Source: Lasiosphaeris hirsuta (lineage: Eukaryota; Ascomycota; Sordariomycetes; Sordariales; Lasiosphaeriaceae). From it: a stretch of 64,000 nt of DNA. The translations under genes and the position numbers were made by a program. The stretch lies in NCBI GenBank assembly GCA_030549175.1, contig JAUKUA010000008.1, forward strand, positions 62,001 through 126,000, given 5' to 3'. This document shows positions 20,866 through 31,689 of this stretch, one piece after another. The notes beneath the pieces are model-generated. The model was not told the origin of the DNA, ran no database searches, and saw nothing but the letters and a program-made list of their open reading frames with translations. How positions within the stretch are numbered: position 1 is the stretch's first letter; each line of letters opens with the position of its first letter.

Positions 20866-22539
20866 ATGGCGGGCTTCTCGCAATTGACGGTCGAAAATGG
20901 CCTGCATCAGGCCGCCGCACTCGCAGCCATGACACTGCTCATCACAGCGCACCGCGCCATCATGAGCACGGGTTTTGTGCTCTGCATTCATGGCTGGAGC
21001 ACCGACATCACTACAGCTCTGACTGTCGGGCTCATCACCTCCGCCTGGACGATTCTCGTCCTTGTAAGCGGCGTCTTTCTCGGTGATCAACCCTGCAGCC
21101 AGGGGCTGGAGCCATGTGTCGCAAGAATGGCATACGCGCCGTGGATTACCCAGGTCCTCTTCTTGTTTTGGGCCGTCGCCCTTGTTGATGAGCTCTTGTG
21201 TCTGCGCTATAAGGAAGCCCAGCGAACTCTTGAGCTCGCCCAGCCGCCGCGAGATGTCGAAGCGCAGAGCGGCCTGTCCGACAAGGAAAAAGACGCTGTC
21301 ACACCAGCAGTTACCATCATCAGCCAGTCAAGCCATCAACTTCCGGTTCATACACGGTCCACCTCAACGATTCAACTCAAGTGGCTCCGTTACCTCAAGC
21401 CTCTCGGAATCTGGAAGCTGGAGTGTAGCCAAGGGCCCCTGAACTGGGCCGGCTCGGTCCATTGGCTATTTCGCCTCGTCCTGTACACAACAATGGGTCT
21501 CATCGTGGTCTTTTGTAGCTATGGCGCCGCGCGACAAGAGCTCTACACTGTCGCATTACTCAACATCGTCGGTGTCATTCTCTTCATCGTTGGTGCTGGT
21601 GGCTCCAACAAGTACGCCACCGCGCCTCACGCATACACCCGCGATACCCTCCGCGTTGTCCTCCAGACCGATCACAAGGAGGGTACCGTGTATGTCCTTC
21701 CAGCCAAGGGGCGCGGCTTTGACGCTGTGTGGTCACCCAAGATCGAGGCAGAGCACTGCAAGGCCGACACGGCCGTTGCTGCGTGGCGTGAAAAAGGCGG
21801 GTTCGATCAACCCAGCTTAGCTGACTACTATCCCTACATCGCCGCCTTCCACTCATCCTCGCAGCTCACAAGAGAGGACGTCGTTGCCTTAGCTTCCTAG
21901 ATTTACGAACCCACCGAGAACAAAGCCATGTGCACCATACGCTGCACCAGGGCCCCTGGGATCCATCTCCTAGCTCCGTCCATCATGCTCGCCCTCCGCT
22001 GCGCGGAGTATCAATGCTTCATGAAGCGGGGACTGCTCAGTGCTGATCTGGCGAAATATACCGGAAAGCTACGCAGTCCGCGCTGGACCGGCGCCGACTT
22101 ATCCAAGGACATCGTCCAGATTGGCTCCAAACCTGGCCTCGCTGGATACCAAGACACAGTGCGATATATTTACACCCTGTTCGATCAACCGGTCGACGCC
22201 AGCGCACTGCAACCGACTGTTCCCGCACCAAAGACCAGCCTCGTTCTGAGCCCCTGCCCGAGTACCATCGGCGAGTACGTCGCTGGTCTGTGGGACTACT
22301 GCCGGACGAGGGAGGATACGACGTTTGCCGCCATGTATGCTTTTACCCATTACTGGATGGCCGATATTGGGAACGGGAATGGGTGGCATGGCTTTCCGTT
22401 GAGGGCGGTCGACCGTGAGGGAGATATTGTCAGCTGGCACATCATCTGGCGACAAGCTTGGTATTTGGCTATTATTGCGCAGTTGACGAGCATGAGTCCG
22501 ATCATCTTCAGTGCTTTCTTAGCGGGTGTTTTACAGTGA
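20866..22539 (+). pseudogene. Uncharacterised multi-pass membrane protein, copy 2, with one in-frame TAG
   Basis: From ATG 20866 the same frame runs 558 codons to the stop at 22537-22539. It is interrupted only by TAG at 21898-21900 (codon 345). Before it lie three N-terminal helices, the Pro-Cys...Cys-x-Ala-Arg-Met-Ala-Tyr-Ala-Pro-Trp-Ile motif, two more helices and Val-Tyr-Val-Leu-Pro-Ala...Gly-Phe-Asp-Ala-Val-Trp-Ser-Pro-Lys. After it, coding-like sequence continues to a C-terminal helix with Trp-His-Ile-Ile-Trp-Arg-Gln-Ala-Trp. All blocks align with the gene at 4365. I found no intron with a good donor that removes the TAG in phase; the only in-phase option (21775-21900) has a poor GTTGCT donor. 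The TAG is one C-to-T change from CAG. It may be a young pseudogene, or the stop may be read or edited. Function unknown. Confidence 0.65.
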
Positions 22540-23388
22540 TGGGCCTTGGCTGTGTTTCATCTTGTTATCTGGATTGCATGTGTTTGCGGATCTTCAAGCT
22601 AGTATTGAGCGTTTTAATCCGGGTTCTGAGTTAGACTATCTGTTTCTTTAGTGTCAAGGATTTTATTTAGGGGTGGAGGAGAGCTAAAGGGGTTTATATG
22701 TTAGAAACACTGCACACTGGATTCGACCCAATTAATACGGTTGAACTGCGTGATTGTATTGCTTGTGGATTTTGGCTTGCAGCCAGAACCCTCTTCTTTT
22801 ATAGACCTATCTGTAGGATTCAGCCTTCGCCACCACAATAGCTTAGGCTTACTGGCGTTTTGGCAGTGCCAGGCATCCAGCAAGCCCTGGGAACTCTTTA
22901 TTTCTCACATTATACCTCGTAAGCTAGGAGCTTTTACTTTTATCCTCTTTATTAAGCTTACCATTTATGCCGAGGCCTAGAGTTTAGCAAAAATGCTTTA
23001 TCACCTATATATCCTGAGGATTGGAAGGCTTATATTTATTCATACATCTAAGCAATGTTCATGTTACAACCTGCACCCGATAGGTAACAGACTTCAAGGT
23101 AGTATGCCTAGGGTGTTATCAGTGTGGAATAAAGGTTACGTAAGGTTCGGATAGTAGGGTTACTATTAGCACGGGTTACTCTGTAAAGGACTTATAGTTG
23201 GTAAGATTATAGATAGTAAATGTAAACTTAAAATTACTTACGTAAGGAACTAAGAACGGGTCCCTTACTTAGGGTGCTAACGGCCCTTTATATACTTACT
23301 GTAGAAGTGTCACAACCTGAGTCGCTGGGAGAGGCGGAAGTCCTAAGGCAGCAACCCTGGCCCAGTTAGAGAAGGAAGAAGGGGGCCT
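22540..23388. other. AT-rich decayed sequence before the LTR
   Basis: Composition falls sharply after 22540, with many stops in all frames. The last 30 bases (23366-23387) are almost pure purine (AGAGAAGGAAGAAGGGGG) and abut the LTR, like a polypurine tract. The stretch may be the end of a decayed internal retrotransposon region. Confidence 0.4.
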
Positions 23389-24537
23389 TGTCACACTGCT
23401 GGGCTCACCTAAGGTCAACAGGGTGTATCACCTTCTTGACCTGGGCCCACAGTGATTGCCACAACGGTTGCCACACCATGGCTTACCTGTGGGACACCCA
23501 CACACTCCACAACATCGCGTAGTCAGGGACCCCCTGGCCCACACGCAGGTCGATGGATCCTCAGGCATGGCCACGGGCTAAGCCGGAACCTAAATACCCC
23601 TAACGAGCCGGGCCGGCCCACCTAATGGACTAAGCCCGCACAAGGCAATGTCATCAGACTTTAGATTTGTCATGGACGGCTACATAACCTCGGCATCGCG
23701 GTCGGAGCTGCATTAGCCAGCCAAAGGACCAACACGATAGTTCAGTAGTCTTTCGAATGATAGACCTCCTAAATCTGAGCCCTGACGTTCTCCGGAGTCT
23801 AACTTTAGTAGTGACAAGTGGTCGTAGCTAAGCCCATCAGGACTCTATAAGTCATAAAGAGAACTGTCGTTGTAATAAGATACTAGCTATATAGCTGGTG
23901 ATCTAGGGGCCGACGTAAGTACTAAGGACGTGAAGGAACCTCCGTAGTAATGGCTACTATATCATTTGAGCTGTAGGAGTAAGTATTAATACTGGCTATA
24001 GACTAACGTAGGATGGTTAGTAATACTTAGCTTGAGCCCCTGATTTGAAAGATGTGTGAGACGGGTGGCTAGGACAGATCCTTAATTATCTTTGTATCTT
24101 TATATATTATAGATAGTTATCTAGATAAAGAGACGAGGATCTTACAATAGATCGTAGAGAGATAGAAGCTCCCTAGTCCTTTTGGAACAGACTTAGAAAG
24201 ATTATTATGTAAACTTCAGTGAAGCTGAGGGGTAATATAACCTTGTGAACCCTTCTGCTCTCTCCTAACTTATAACTGCGAAGTATCGTCTGTTACCTTC
24301 TGTGACATTGTTCTATCTCCCTGTATCAAACTACCTCCCTTGCCATTTACTATTTTGGGTTGCGAAGGTCATCTCCCTCACTTCCGTGTGAAAGCTCTGT
24401 ATCAGACCAACACTACTGCCGAGGTAATCCGTAGTACGGTTGAAGTGTGTGATCATAGCTTTACAGTTTGATTCACTGACGGTGACATGCCTTGTAATTG
24501 CTACACCCCAGCCTTACTGTGGCTAGCCTATGTCACA
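23389..24537 (+). repeat. Long terminal repeat of about 1.15 kb, copy A
   Basis: It starts TGTCACAC and ends TGTCACA, the TG...CA pattern of LTRs. It contains a TATA-like region followed by a conserved GAGACGAGG word. Homologous copies lie at 51042, 52496 and 55634, with the same order of blocks and many C/T and G/A differences. A polypurine tract just upstream fits a 3' LTR. No matching 5-base flanks were seen. The superfamily is not determined. Confidence 0.75.
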
Positions 24538-25679
24538 TCGGCAGTCCTAGTGGGGCTTATCAGCCACCTTCCCAAATACGAGGGTGTAGTGGCTACCTAT
24601 GTAGAGAGATCTACAGGCCTAGGGGGCCTTGTAGTTTTTCAGCAGTTGCTCTGTGGTACTAGCAGTTAGTATTTGCGGACCTATTACTCTTGTTGGCCTA
24701 GGCTGCTGCATTTGCAAGCCCATCCCTAAACCCTGTGGGCCTAATCATGACGCAGTGGCTGGCAAGTGGTACGGGAAGTTCCTGTTCTATGCTAGAGCCT
24801 CAGTGCTTTGTTGTTTTCTACTGTTGGCCTTCGGCCTTTAGACCCCAGTGTGTTGTTTTTATAGGGTTGGGGTTATGTGTGGCCTTATGGACCTACTTAT
24901 ACCCAATAATTAGCAAGTCTCTTGTAAGTACTCTTCTGGTTATATAGAGGATTTCTTATACTCGAAGGTACTTATTAACCAGGATTTTAAAACGTTCCTT
25001 TAAGTTATAATTATTAACGTTCTAGGTATTTAGATAGCTATTTTAAAAGGGGCTTCTTAAGTAGGTAAATGTCCCATTAGGGAGTAAAGTTAGGATTACT
25101 AACGCCGTAAGTACTTACTTACGTTCCAACTTGATTTTAGTCTACCATTTAACTGTCAGATTCTTAGAGATGTAGTTGAACACCTATTAAACTTCGTAAA
25201 TCTTAACAATGTATATCTACTTGTCTTATTGTTTTAACAGTAGGTTACTAACTTTTTTAAAAGCCTTCGTACTATTAACGTATATATTATCGTTACCTTC
25301 ATTATAAGGTAGTATTGATCCTAGAGGCGTTAAATTGACTTATGAGGTCTAATTCAATTTAATAGTAAGCATACCACTTACTACGGTCAGAATTACTGCT
25401 TAGATAAGCGTTGGTTTAACAGTCCCTCATATGAACACTAACATAACATATTATATAGTGGTGTAATAATATTATAAATGCTACGGTCAAAAAGACCGCT
25501 TTGTTAAGCGTTACGTTGGTGGTCCTTCACATGAACACTAACATGACATATTGTAATGGTAGTGTAAATAATTTGTAAAGGATGGCCCGTTGGCAATTAG
25601 TCTGGAGGGTGCGCTGCCATTATATGGCAGCGCCACCCCTGTGCTCAGTTGAGCGTAGGGACTGCACATAACAGACTAA
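24538..25679. other. RIP-like AT-rich stretch with tandem duplication and hairpin
   Basis: No gene is supported here. Within it are the 100-base tandem duplication (25381-25580) and an inverted repeat at 25609-25633 (GCGCTGCCAT, 3-base loop, ATGGCAGCGC). Confidence 0.5.
25381..25580. repeat. Two tandem copies of a 100-bp unit
   Basis: Unit 1 (25381-25480) and unit 2 (25481-25580) both begin CTACGGTCA, then have a TTAAGCGTT-like word, CATATGAACACTAACAT or its variant, and an AT-rich end. The differences are mainly transitions. The period is 100 bases by direct count. Confidence 0.8.
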
Positions 25680-26250
25680 CCTCTCTGGGCTATCTACATT
25701 CTACCACGTAATATTCACCCTTTCGCCGAGATATATATCGACGGCCTATAGGCTTTTACTTTTAACCAAAGTATAACTCGTTGGAATACCTATTATTTAA
25801 GAAGTTGGCCTAGTCTAACTCCTCTAACTTAATTCTACAGTAGTATATATGTTGTTCTACTCGATCCGGTAGTACGTACGGACGTACACATGTAACATAT
25901 CTTTCGATACCAATATCCTTCATGGCTCTACGAGCTATTGACTGGTCGACTTCGATATCATAATCGTTTTGAAGTTACATAGCCCAGGGTATGTCAGGGG
26001 CCTCCAGTAGGTACTTATTATGTATCTGGAGGATGGCGTCTGTGTATATGGAATCTAGCTTCCTTTTTCGGCCAGTCGAGTGCTCCGTACGGTCTTCTGG
26101 ATTGTGCTTGAGCCGGGAGATGGTATTCGTATGGCAGTTGAAGGCCTTCGTAAGCTGTTAATTGGATAATTTGATGCTATCTTCGCGCTCCAGTATCTCT
26201 GCAATGTGTAGGGCACTTTTGATCTAGTTTTTTTGTGGTGTATCAAAGTG
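25680..26250 (-). mobile_element. Tc1-type transposase relic
   Basis: Reading the minus strand gives an N-terminal helix-turn-helix-like stretch, with Cys-His-Thr-Asn-Thr-Ile-Ser-Arg-Leu. Further on come Ala-Arg-Arg-Ala-Met-Lys-Asp-Ile-Gly-Ile, an Arg-Pro-Tyr-Val-Leu-Pro-Asp-Arg-Val segment and Ser-Asn-Glu-Leu-Tyr-Phe-Gly, then Arg-Arg-Tyr. This is the order of fungal Tc1-like transposases, in which the Ser-Asp-Glu-x-x-Phe-Gly block carries the first catalytic Asp. Here that Asp is Asn. Several in-frame TAA/TAG codons occur, each explainable by C-to-T from CAA/CAG or G-to-A from TGG. The second half of the DDE domain is not seen. It is a dead fragment. Confidence 0.6.
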
Positions 26251-26356
26251 GGCTGGTATCTTGTAATTGCGGTGCAATAGATGTAGTTGCAAATAGATTG
26301 AATTGGATTCATTGCTTCAAAAACACTGGAAAAGGCCTTTTTGTTGATATTCGTAG

Positions 26357-26731
26357 GTGGCGGAAAACCTCGTCTATGCGCCTCTTGGACGGATCTGGCA
26401 GCCCTACCATCATCCGCATTCGCAGGGGCCCACGAGGAAGAGGTTTTGCCGCGCGTTCGACATCTACTCACTCGGCGTCATGCTCCTGGAAGTTGGGTAC
26501 TGGAGGCCGATATCGCATTTTGTAAAGGACTCGCACACCCCGGAGAGGCTGCTCAACGATCTCGTCAAGTTCCACGCACCCCGGCTGTCGCCAAAGACAG
26601 GCACTATCTATGCTGATGTTGTGGGGAGGTGCCTGGGAGGAATCCTGGCGGACCCGGGGCTCGACGACGCAGAGTCGCAACGAGTATTCTCCTGGTCTGT
26701 GGTCGGCGAGCTAGGGCGCTTGGTCGTATGA
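26357..26731 (+). pseudogene. Kinase-like domain, C-terminal part (HeLo/HET-S-associated type)
   Basis: An open frame of about 120 codons contains Asp-Ile-Tyr-Ser-Leu-Gly-Val-Met-Leu-Leu-Glu-Val-Gly-Tyr-Trp, the helix-F region typical of the fungal protein-kinase-like domain found with HeLo or prion-inhibition domains. It ends in an Arg-Tyr-type helix: Tyr-Ala-Asp-Val-Val-Gly-Arg-Cys-Leu-Gly. Upstream there is no N-lobe; the 5' side is transposon relic. The fragment at 45732 (minus) holds the complementary N-terminal part of a related gene but differs in sequence where they overlap, so the two are paralogues. Non-functional. Confidence 0.55.
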
Positions 26732-27765
26732 GTCCACGCAAGAGCCATCCGAGTTGTCGTGGCAGGTAATGCCGGGGCTCCGGTCCCTATAACGAGCGGC
26801 TCAGCCGACGTAGCAGCTTGGGGGGGGGCAGTTTATTTCGTTTCTCGAGTCGGTGTCATGGGCATCTAGCGCTCTCAAGCCGTCCTCGAGAACAGATAGC
26901 TAGGCTAGGCACCGACCAAAAGACCACACTCTATATCTGTCATCATGGCACTGACTCCCGTAAACTCCTCACCAAGGTCAACGGCTTGAAGATGCAGCAC
27001 CCCCTTGCCCAGTACTCAGTACTCTATGCTTGGAGCCTTGGGCCAGCTTTCATTCTGACCCCAAGGTCCCTCGCCCCCTCGCTTCTGTCTCTAAAGTTTT
27101 CTGTGGGTAAGATGCAATACCCCATTTTCCTTATCGGGAGCTTGGCACTTTGTTCCGAGATTCATGCTGTACCCCGACCGGCCGGTCATTTGAACAGCGA
27201 CGGTCGACCTGCAGCATCGCCAAACATGACGCGACGCATTCGCTACGGGCGCAGAAAACACTGAACGCCTTATTAGCTAGCCGAAGCGCCACTCAACTCG
27301 GGACAGAAGCCCCGCGAGACACAGCGAAATAAGGGCCAAGCACCGCCGGTGAGATATTTTGTGGGAGCCTTGCGCTCAGTTGAGCGGCGAGAAACAGCCA
27401 GCAGTGCAGGGTCTCAGTGGTGGCTTTGACTCTATCGACCGCCACAGCAATTATCACCACGCATGCTAGGCCATCGCGGAGATTGTAATAGGGTGGGCGA
27501 AGCAGAGCAGATGGGAAAGATGGTTAGGCGGCCTAGGTGGCGGGTGGCGGCTGCACTTGATCGGGGCAGAGGGGGAACACGAAAGGGCGGTCTAACCCAA
27601 CAATTGGCGCCCCTCAGAGTCTATATATCCCAGGTAAATAGCTCGCTTGGGTCACCCAGCCCAAGATGGAAAGATGGGAGCCAATCAAGCTGCACTTCAG
27701 AGCAATGCACAATTAAGGCATTGTTTGCACCATCACGATCGCATTCGCCGTGAGCCACCGCGACC
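26732..27765. other. Intergenic stretch with a possible small secreted peptide
   Basis: ATG 27112 to TGA 27264 encodes 50 residues. The first 19 look like a signal peptide (Phe-Leu-Ile-Gly-Ser-Leu-Ala-Leu), and a basic Arg/Lys tail follows. No Cys pattern supports an effector call. A TATA-like TATATAT word lies near 27619, about 150 bases before the gene at 27766, and may belong to its promoter. Confidence 0.3.
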
Positions 27766-28371
27766 ATGATTATTCAGGCCCTTCCCCAGCAGCAGCAGCC
27801 GGCCGTGTATCAGACGCCACCGGGTTTCGTGCCCCCGTTTCCTGGTGGTCCCTACGATGCCGCGCCTGGTCCTGGTCCCGGTCCACCACCAGCTATCACC
27901 CGGTGGGACAAGTTCGCCCATCTCCGCGGCGTCCCCATGTTTCGGCTCAACGCTGCCTCCGATGTCCCAACTCACTCCCACAGGATCAACAAGACCGCCT
28001 ACATGTTAACGAAGCACATGAAGATATACCGATCAGTCCTGACCCGCTGGTCTACGCCCTCAGGCGGTCCTACCGCCATCATCGTCGACGTGTACCAGAT
28101 CCGCAACCCCTTCTCCATCGGCGCAAGCCCTTTCCAGGTGCACGTCAGCCGCGATTGCCAGATCCGTCTCGGTGGGAGGTTTGACGTGAGCGCGCGGCGC
28201 GGCAGGGTATGGAGCAAGCACTTCACAAAGCAAGCGATCGAGGAGGTGGTGATGTTGAGGGACGGCATGGCGATTCCGCTGGAGGTTGTTGAGCGCAAGG
28301 AGGAGCGAGTCGCGCCGGAAGAGAGCGAGGCCGCCAAGAAGCGGTTTCGCTCGTGGTCTATCCCGGCTTGA
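27766..28371 (+). CDS. Uncharacterised small protein, 201 residues
   Basis: Single exon, ATG 27766 with a good context (GACC before ATG). A Pro/Gly-rich N-terminus (residues 1-45) with four consecutive Gln is followed by a compact region of about 150 residues. That region contains Met-Lys-Ile-Tyr-Arg-Ser-Val-Leu-Thr-Arg, Val-Asp-Val-Tyr-x-Ile-x-Asn-Pro-Phe-Ser-Ile-Gly and Ser-Glu-Ala-Ala-Lys-Lys-Arg-Phe. There is no TM helix or signal peptide. GC content and codon use are even and high, and no stops are present, so it appears intact among decayed neighbours. No family was recognised. Overlapping frames on both strands are shadows of it. Confidence 0.65.
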   Translation: MIIQALPQQQQPAVYQTPPGFVPPFPGGPYDAAPGPGPGPPPAITRWDKFAHLRGVPMFRLNAASDVPTHSHRINKTAYMLTKHMKIYRSVLTRWSTPSGGPTAIIVDVYQIRNPFSIGASPFQVHVSRDCQIRLGGRFDVSARRGRVWSKHFTKQAIEEVVMLRDGMAIPLEVVERKEERVAPEESEAAKKRFRSWSIPA

Positions 28372-28739
28372 ATGAATTCTGTCACGATTCGTTGGCCCGC
28401 ACGGTTGGATTGGGCGTATCTGGGTACGCAGGTAACATTAGCACTTTGGTCAAAATTGCCCATATGAGAATATTAGGTGCTTCAGAGGTCATCGCTACCC
28501 GAAACGTTATAATGTAGTGTAAATTAACTGAGATTGATGGATTTATGTTATGCTCGAGACTGCAATCACTTCACTTGGACTTGATCACCGAAATCTCAAC
28601 TCCCCCTAGTGTTGCTGAACATGTAGTGTGTTAGCCGCCGCGGACCCTACGGGGGCCAAAACCATGGAAGCGTCGCTGGAGGGCCCAAGCCCCATCAACT
28701 CGCGTGGAAAGGCTGAGAAATACGCCCCCGATCTCAGGA
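28372..28739. other. Intergenic stretch, nothing recognised
   Basis: About 370 bases, AT-rich between 28440 and 28600, between the intact small gene and the SDR pseudogene. It presumably contains the 3' end signals of the former; none is clear. Confidence 0.4.
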
Positions 28740-29137
28740 GCAGGGGACATACAGGTCATGTCGGTGTGGCTGGCTCCGTTCCATGATCGCGGGGGAAGCG
28801 GTGTGAAATTGTTCATGGATATGGCCGCCAAGGCGGGTGGCGTCACCTACGTCGACGGCGGGAAGAACCACACTACGGTCGTGCATGTAGACGACGCCGC
28901 GCGGTTCTACCCCCTGGCAGGCAGAGGGGCAAGGCGGGCGAGATGTTCAACGCCAGTGGGGCCGCCTGCGTGACGGCCCACTGGCTATTCAAGGCCACGG
29001 CCGCGGCTTTGGAGGTGCTGGTGTGGGATATTATTTTCATAGACGCTAAGGCATGTATGGGAGAGACATTTGCCATGTTTCTGACGGCTGAAAACAGGGT
29101 ATCTGGTACGAAGGCTGTCAAGCAGCTAGGGTGGTAG
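28740..29137 (+). pseudogene. NAD(P)-dependent epimerase/dehydratase (SDR) C-terminal fragment
   Basis: Frame 1 gives Arg-Gly-Gly-Ser-Gly-Val-Lys-Leu-Phe and Val-Thr-Tyr-Val-Asp-Gly-Gly-Lys-Asn...Thr-Val-Val-His-Val-Asp-Asp-Ala-Ala. This is the typical 'HVDD' block of extended SDR proteins. After a frame change at about 28915-28935 comes Gly-Lys-Ala-Gly-Glu-Met-Phe-Asn-Ala-Ser-Gly. The end is Arg-Val-Ser-Gly-Thr-Lys-Ala-Val-Lys-Gln-Leu-Gly-Trp, a standard SDR C-terminus. The N-terminal Rossmann half, with the Gly-x-x-Gly-x-x-Gly loop and the Tyr-x-x-x-Lys pair, is absent. It is a truncated, frameshifted remnant; the substrate cannot be inferred. Confidence 0.65.
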
Positions 29138-29705
29138 CCGAAAGGGGCGGGAATCCTGGAGGATATAAGCAAGGGCTCCTACCAAGCTGCTACAGAGATG
29201 TTACGGAAGTGACGCCCTTAGCTAGTCCCGAGTTGGTGTACCATCTAGTTATCGGTGATAGTATCTATAATGACACTCGTTAAAAAGTAGACGACTAGCT
29301 ACCATTGTTGCTGCTGTTGGACGCATTTGGTAATAGTGACTTACAAAATTTGATAGCAGACTTTCTGGACACTCGTGGCGGTAAAACCCATCGAACGTAC
29401 TGGTGGTACAGAGTTTAAACGATGGGTTGGTTATGAATAATGCCCGCCTATACGAGAAAATATAATTTCAATTTCCTTAATCTACCACATTGATCCCTTG
29501 AATTACCAGCGCGAGGGTTTGGGAGGGTTTTAGTCTACCATCTGCTGGTATGTTATGCATGCTAGCTTACTTTAGGCTAGGATATTCTATACTGGCATAC
29601 TTTGTATTCGTATTATATTTTATACTGGCCTGTTACGTACTGGTATATCACATACTATCCCAGCTTTGGGTCCATGATCTACGTACCACACACTATGCTT
29701 GTATT
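29138..29705. other. Intergenic AT-rich stretch
   Basis: No gene. A perfect 9-base inverted repeat (AACCCATCG at 29385-29393, CGATGGGTT at 29420-29428) with a 26-base spacer is the only structure noted. Confidence 0.4.
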
Positions 29706-30767
29706 TTAACCGGTTTCCGTAGAATGACCACTTTTACTGCTTCTCAACCTTGTGGGTCCTATAATTCTGCTGTCAGTAACATATAGCTTGCAGATGGACA
29801 GTGACACTAAAACTTACTTCAGCTCCTCTTCTGTCTCGAGTTTCTTTGGCTTCTTGGGGCAGCTAGGATTCTTTGGGATCTCTGCGAGCTTCCGCGGCGA
29901 GACGAGTGGCCGTCTTGCTTGGCCGATCATTGCCTGTTCACTTCGTGTCCGTTGATGTGGAGACTGCACCGCGATGGAGCGGAAAAGAGCGGATTTAGGG
30001 GAGGTGGTGGCGCTGAGAGAGACTGAGTAGGGTCTGCTGGGGTCGGTAGGCGGTAGACCACCCGGAGACAAGCCATTGGGAGACCGACGACCGAATGAAC
30101 CCATGCTGGTGATGCTGCTTGCTGCCTGGTTGCTCACGTAGCTGCAGTTTCGACTGACTGAAGACATGCTCGAAGTAAAGCTTTGTGGAATCACAGTTAG
30201 CCGTGGAGTAGGCGGTCTCCAGGACATAACCCCCCCTTCTCTTCTCCTCAGGCCATCGCCAGCGAAGGGAATATCATCACTTGGTGGCGACGAGGACCTA
30301 CGCTTTTCCCCAGCCTGGCAATACTCGATCTCCCGTTCCCTCCACTGGTCCTCGATGTTGAGGGCTCGCATGCGAGATGCCTCCATGGGAAAATCGATCT
30401 CATCGTCGCAAGCGTTATAACTTGAAAACGTAACATCATCTGGCACAGAGTAACTGCTTGTTCTTCGGGTGCGCGGTACAGGAGACCCCTCAAAGTATCC
30501 GTTTTTGGTGCCGATGGACTCCTCGGAGGTAGACTGCTGCTGGCCTAGAGTCTCACTCTCTTGTACGCCTGAGAAAAAGTCGTCCTTCCCCCAGAAGGGA
30601 GAGCTTCGTAGATTATGTACCTTAATGTATTGAGACACGCCTAATCTCTGGCGTTTCAGATTGAGGTCGTCCTTTCTTCTGTCAAGTGCTTCGTTCTCAC
30701 GACCACGTCGGAACGATTGACTAGGGCCGCCTAACGCGCACAATAACTGGGTATGTACCTTCCTCAA
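29706..30767 (-). CDS. Uncharacterised Ser/Arg-rich protein, 5' end unresolved
   Basis: A long open frame (30767 to 29814) encodes about 317 residues rich in Ser, Arg and Pro. It has a basic N-terminal block, an Asp/Glu-rich centre and many Ser-Pro and Arg-x-x-Ser sites, suggesting a disordered phosphoprotein. The apparent stop lies inside a GTAAGT. A 48-base GT-AG intron (29770-29817) would join it to a last exon ending at 29706, adding about 20 residues. At the 5' end the frame opens with TTG rather than ATG. A GTAAGT just upstream, near 30805, suggests another exon, but no ATG was found in it. No domain is recognised and no function can be given. The frame is intact over nearly 1 kb, which supports a real gene. 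Confidence 0.5.
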
Positions 30768-31689
30768 GTCGGTGCAGTCTCTCGAAATAGTGCGACTTAC
30801 CTTTGTGGGAGTGTAAGGATGCTACTTTTGACTATTTGCCACGAGATCCCTTTCCACGTTGGCGATAGGTGTAAAACTAGGTAGCTAGTTAGAGGCGCCT
30901 CAAAGCTCGCGGGGATTTTGAAGGGTCTCGATCTTGTTACTATTTTTCTAGATTTGGTAGGCAAGGGCTTTCATTCTAGTTCTAGGAGTCTAGTTGTTGA
31001 TAAAGAGTGACTTCCTATTAAATCAGATGGTTAGGTAGAGGTTGGGTAACAAAAGTAAAAACCTATAATGTTCTGAAGTATTGGTCGACACCTGTGGCTA
31101 TGCAAGTCACACAAGACCCAACCGGGGCCATGTGCTCCCCCGCCAACTGTTAAACTAGCCATCTTGGGATAGCTGGAGTGTAGCCAATCGACCACCTTCG
31201 GACCGTACTTGGCGTGGGCCGATCCCCTCTATCTGGGGGTCAAGGGGGGTCCCCAATTCACGAGATGCGGAGGACTTTGATAATCAGATCAATCCACTTT
31301 TAGCCAATTACTATCAGAAACACGGCAAATAGATTCTGTGAAGATTGATAGGTTGCAAAAGGTTAATTGTCTTACTTCTGTGGTTCTGGCTTCCAGTCAG
31401 AACCTTCTTCATAGAACACAGGTAAGCACCGGATAGCCCTGAACCCATAGCTCACAATCAGACAAGGTGTATGCCTACTACAGCAGCAATCATGCTGTAG
31501 GATTTGGCTCATCTCTAAAAAGTTAGTGTCGGCTGCAGAAGGGTAGCATTTAACCCGTCAGAAGCATGGCTGTTAGCGTCAGTTGCCGGCTTCGCCCTGA
31601 CTTATAACCAACTGAGCATCCAGGCCGTCTTCTACCGAGGAAGGCTGGGGAAAGCATAGGATGATCGTGAGATTACTCGCAACCACATT
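30768..31689. other. Intergenic stretch, nothing recognised
   Basis: Mixed composition, many stops. It may include the missing first exon of the gene at 29706-30767. Confidence 0.4.

Noticed and set aside
24487..24947. Small hydrophobic frames as membrane proteins
   Set aside because: They overlap the end of LTR copy A and AT-rich decayed DNA; chance frames.
25651..27390. GCTCAGTTGAGC at 25653 and 27373 as terminal inverted repeats of a Tc1 element
   Set aside because: The word is nearly self-complementary and flanking bases do not match, so it cannot prove a terminus.
27999..28463. 154-codon minus-strand frame
   Set aside because: It is the antisense shadow of the intact gene at 27766-28371.
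29550..29786. 78-codon Tyr/Leu-rich frame
   Set aside because: Low-complexity AT-rich sequence. Its 3' end overlaps the proposed last exon of the opposite-strand gene.
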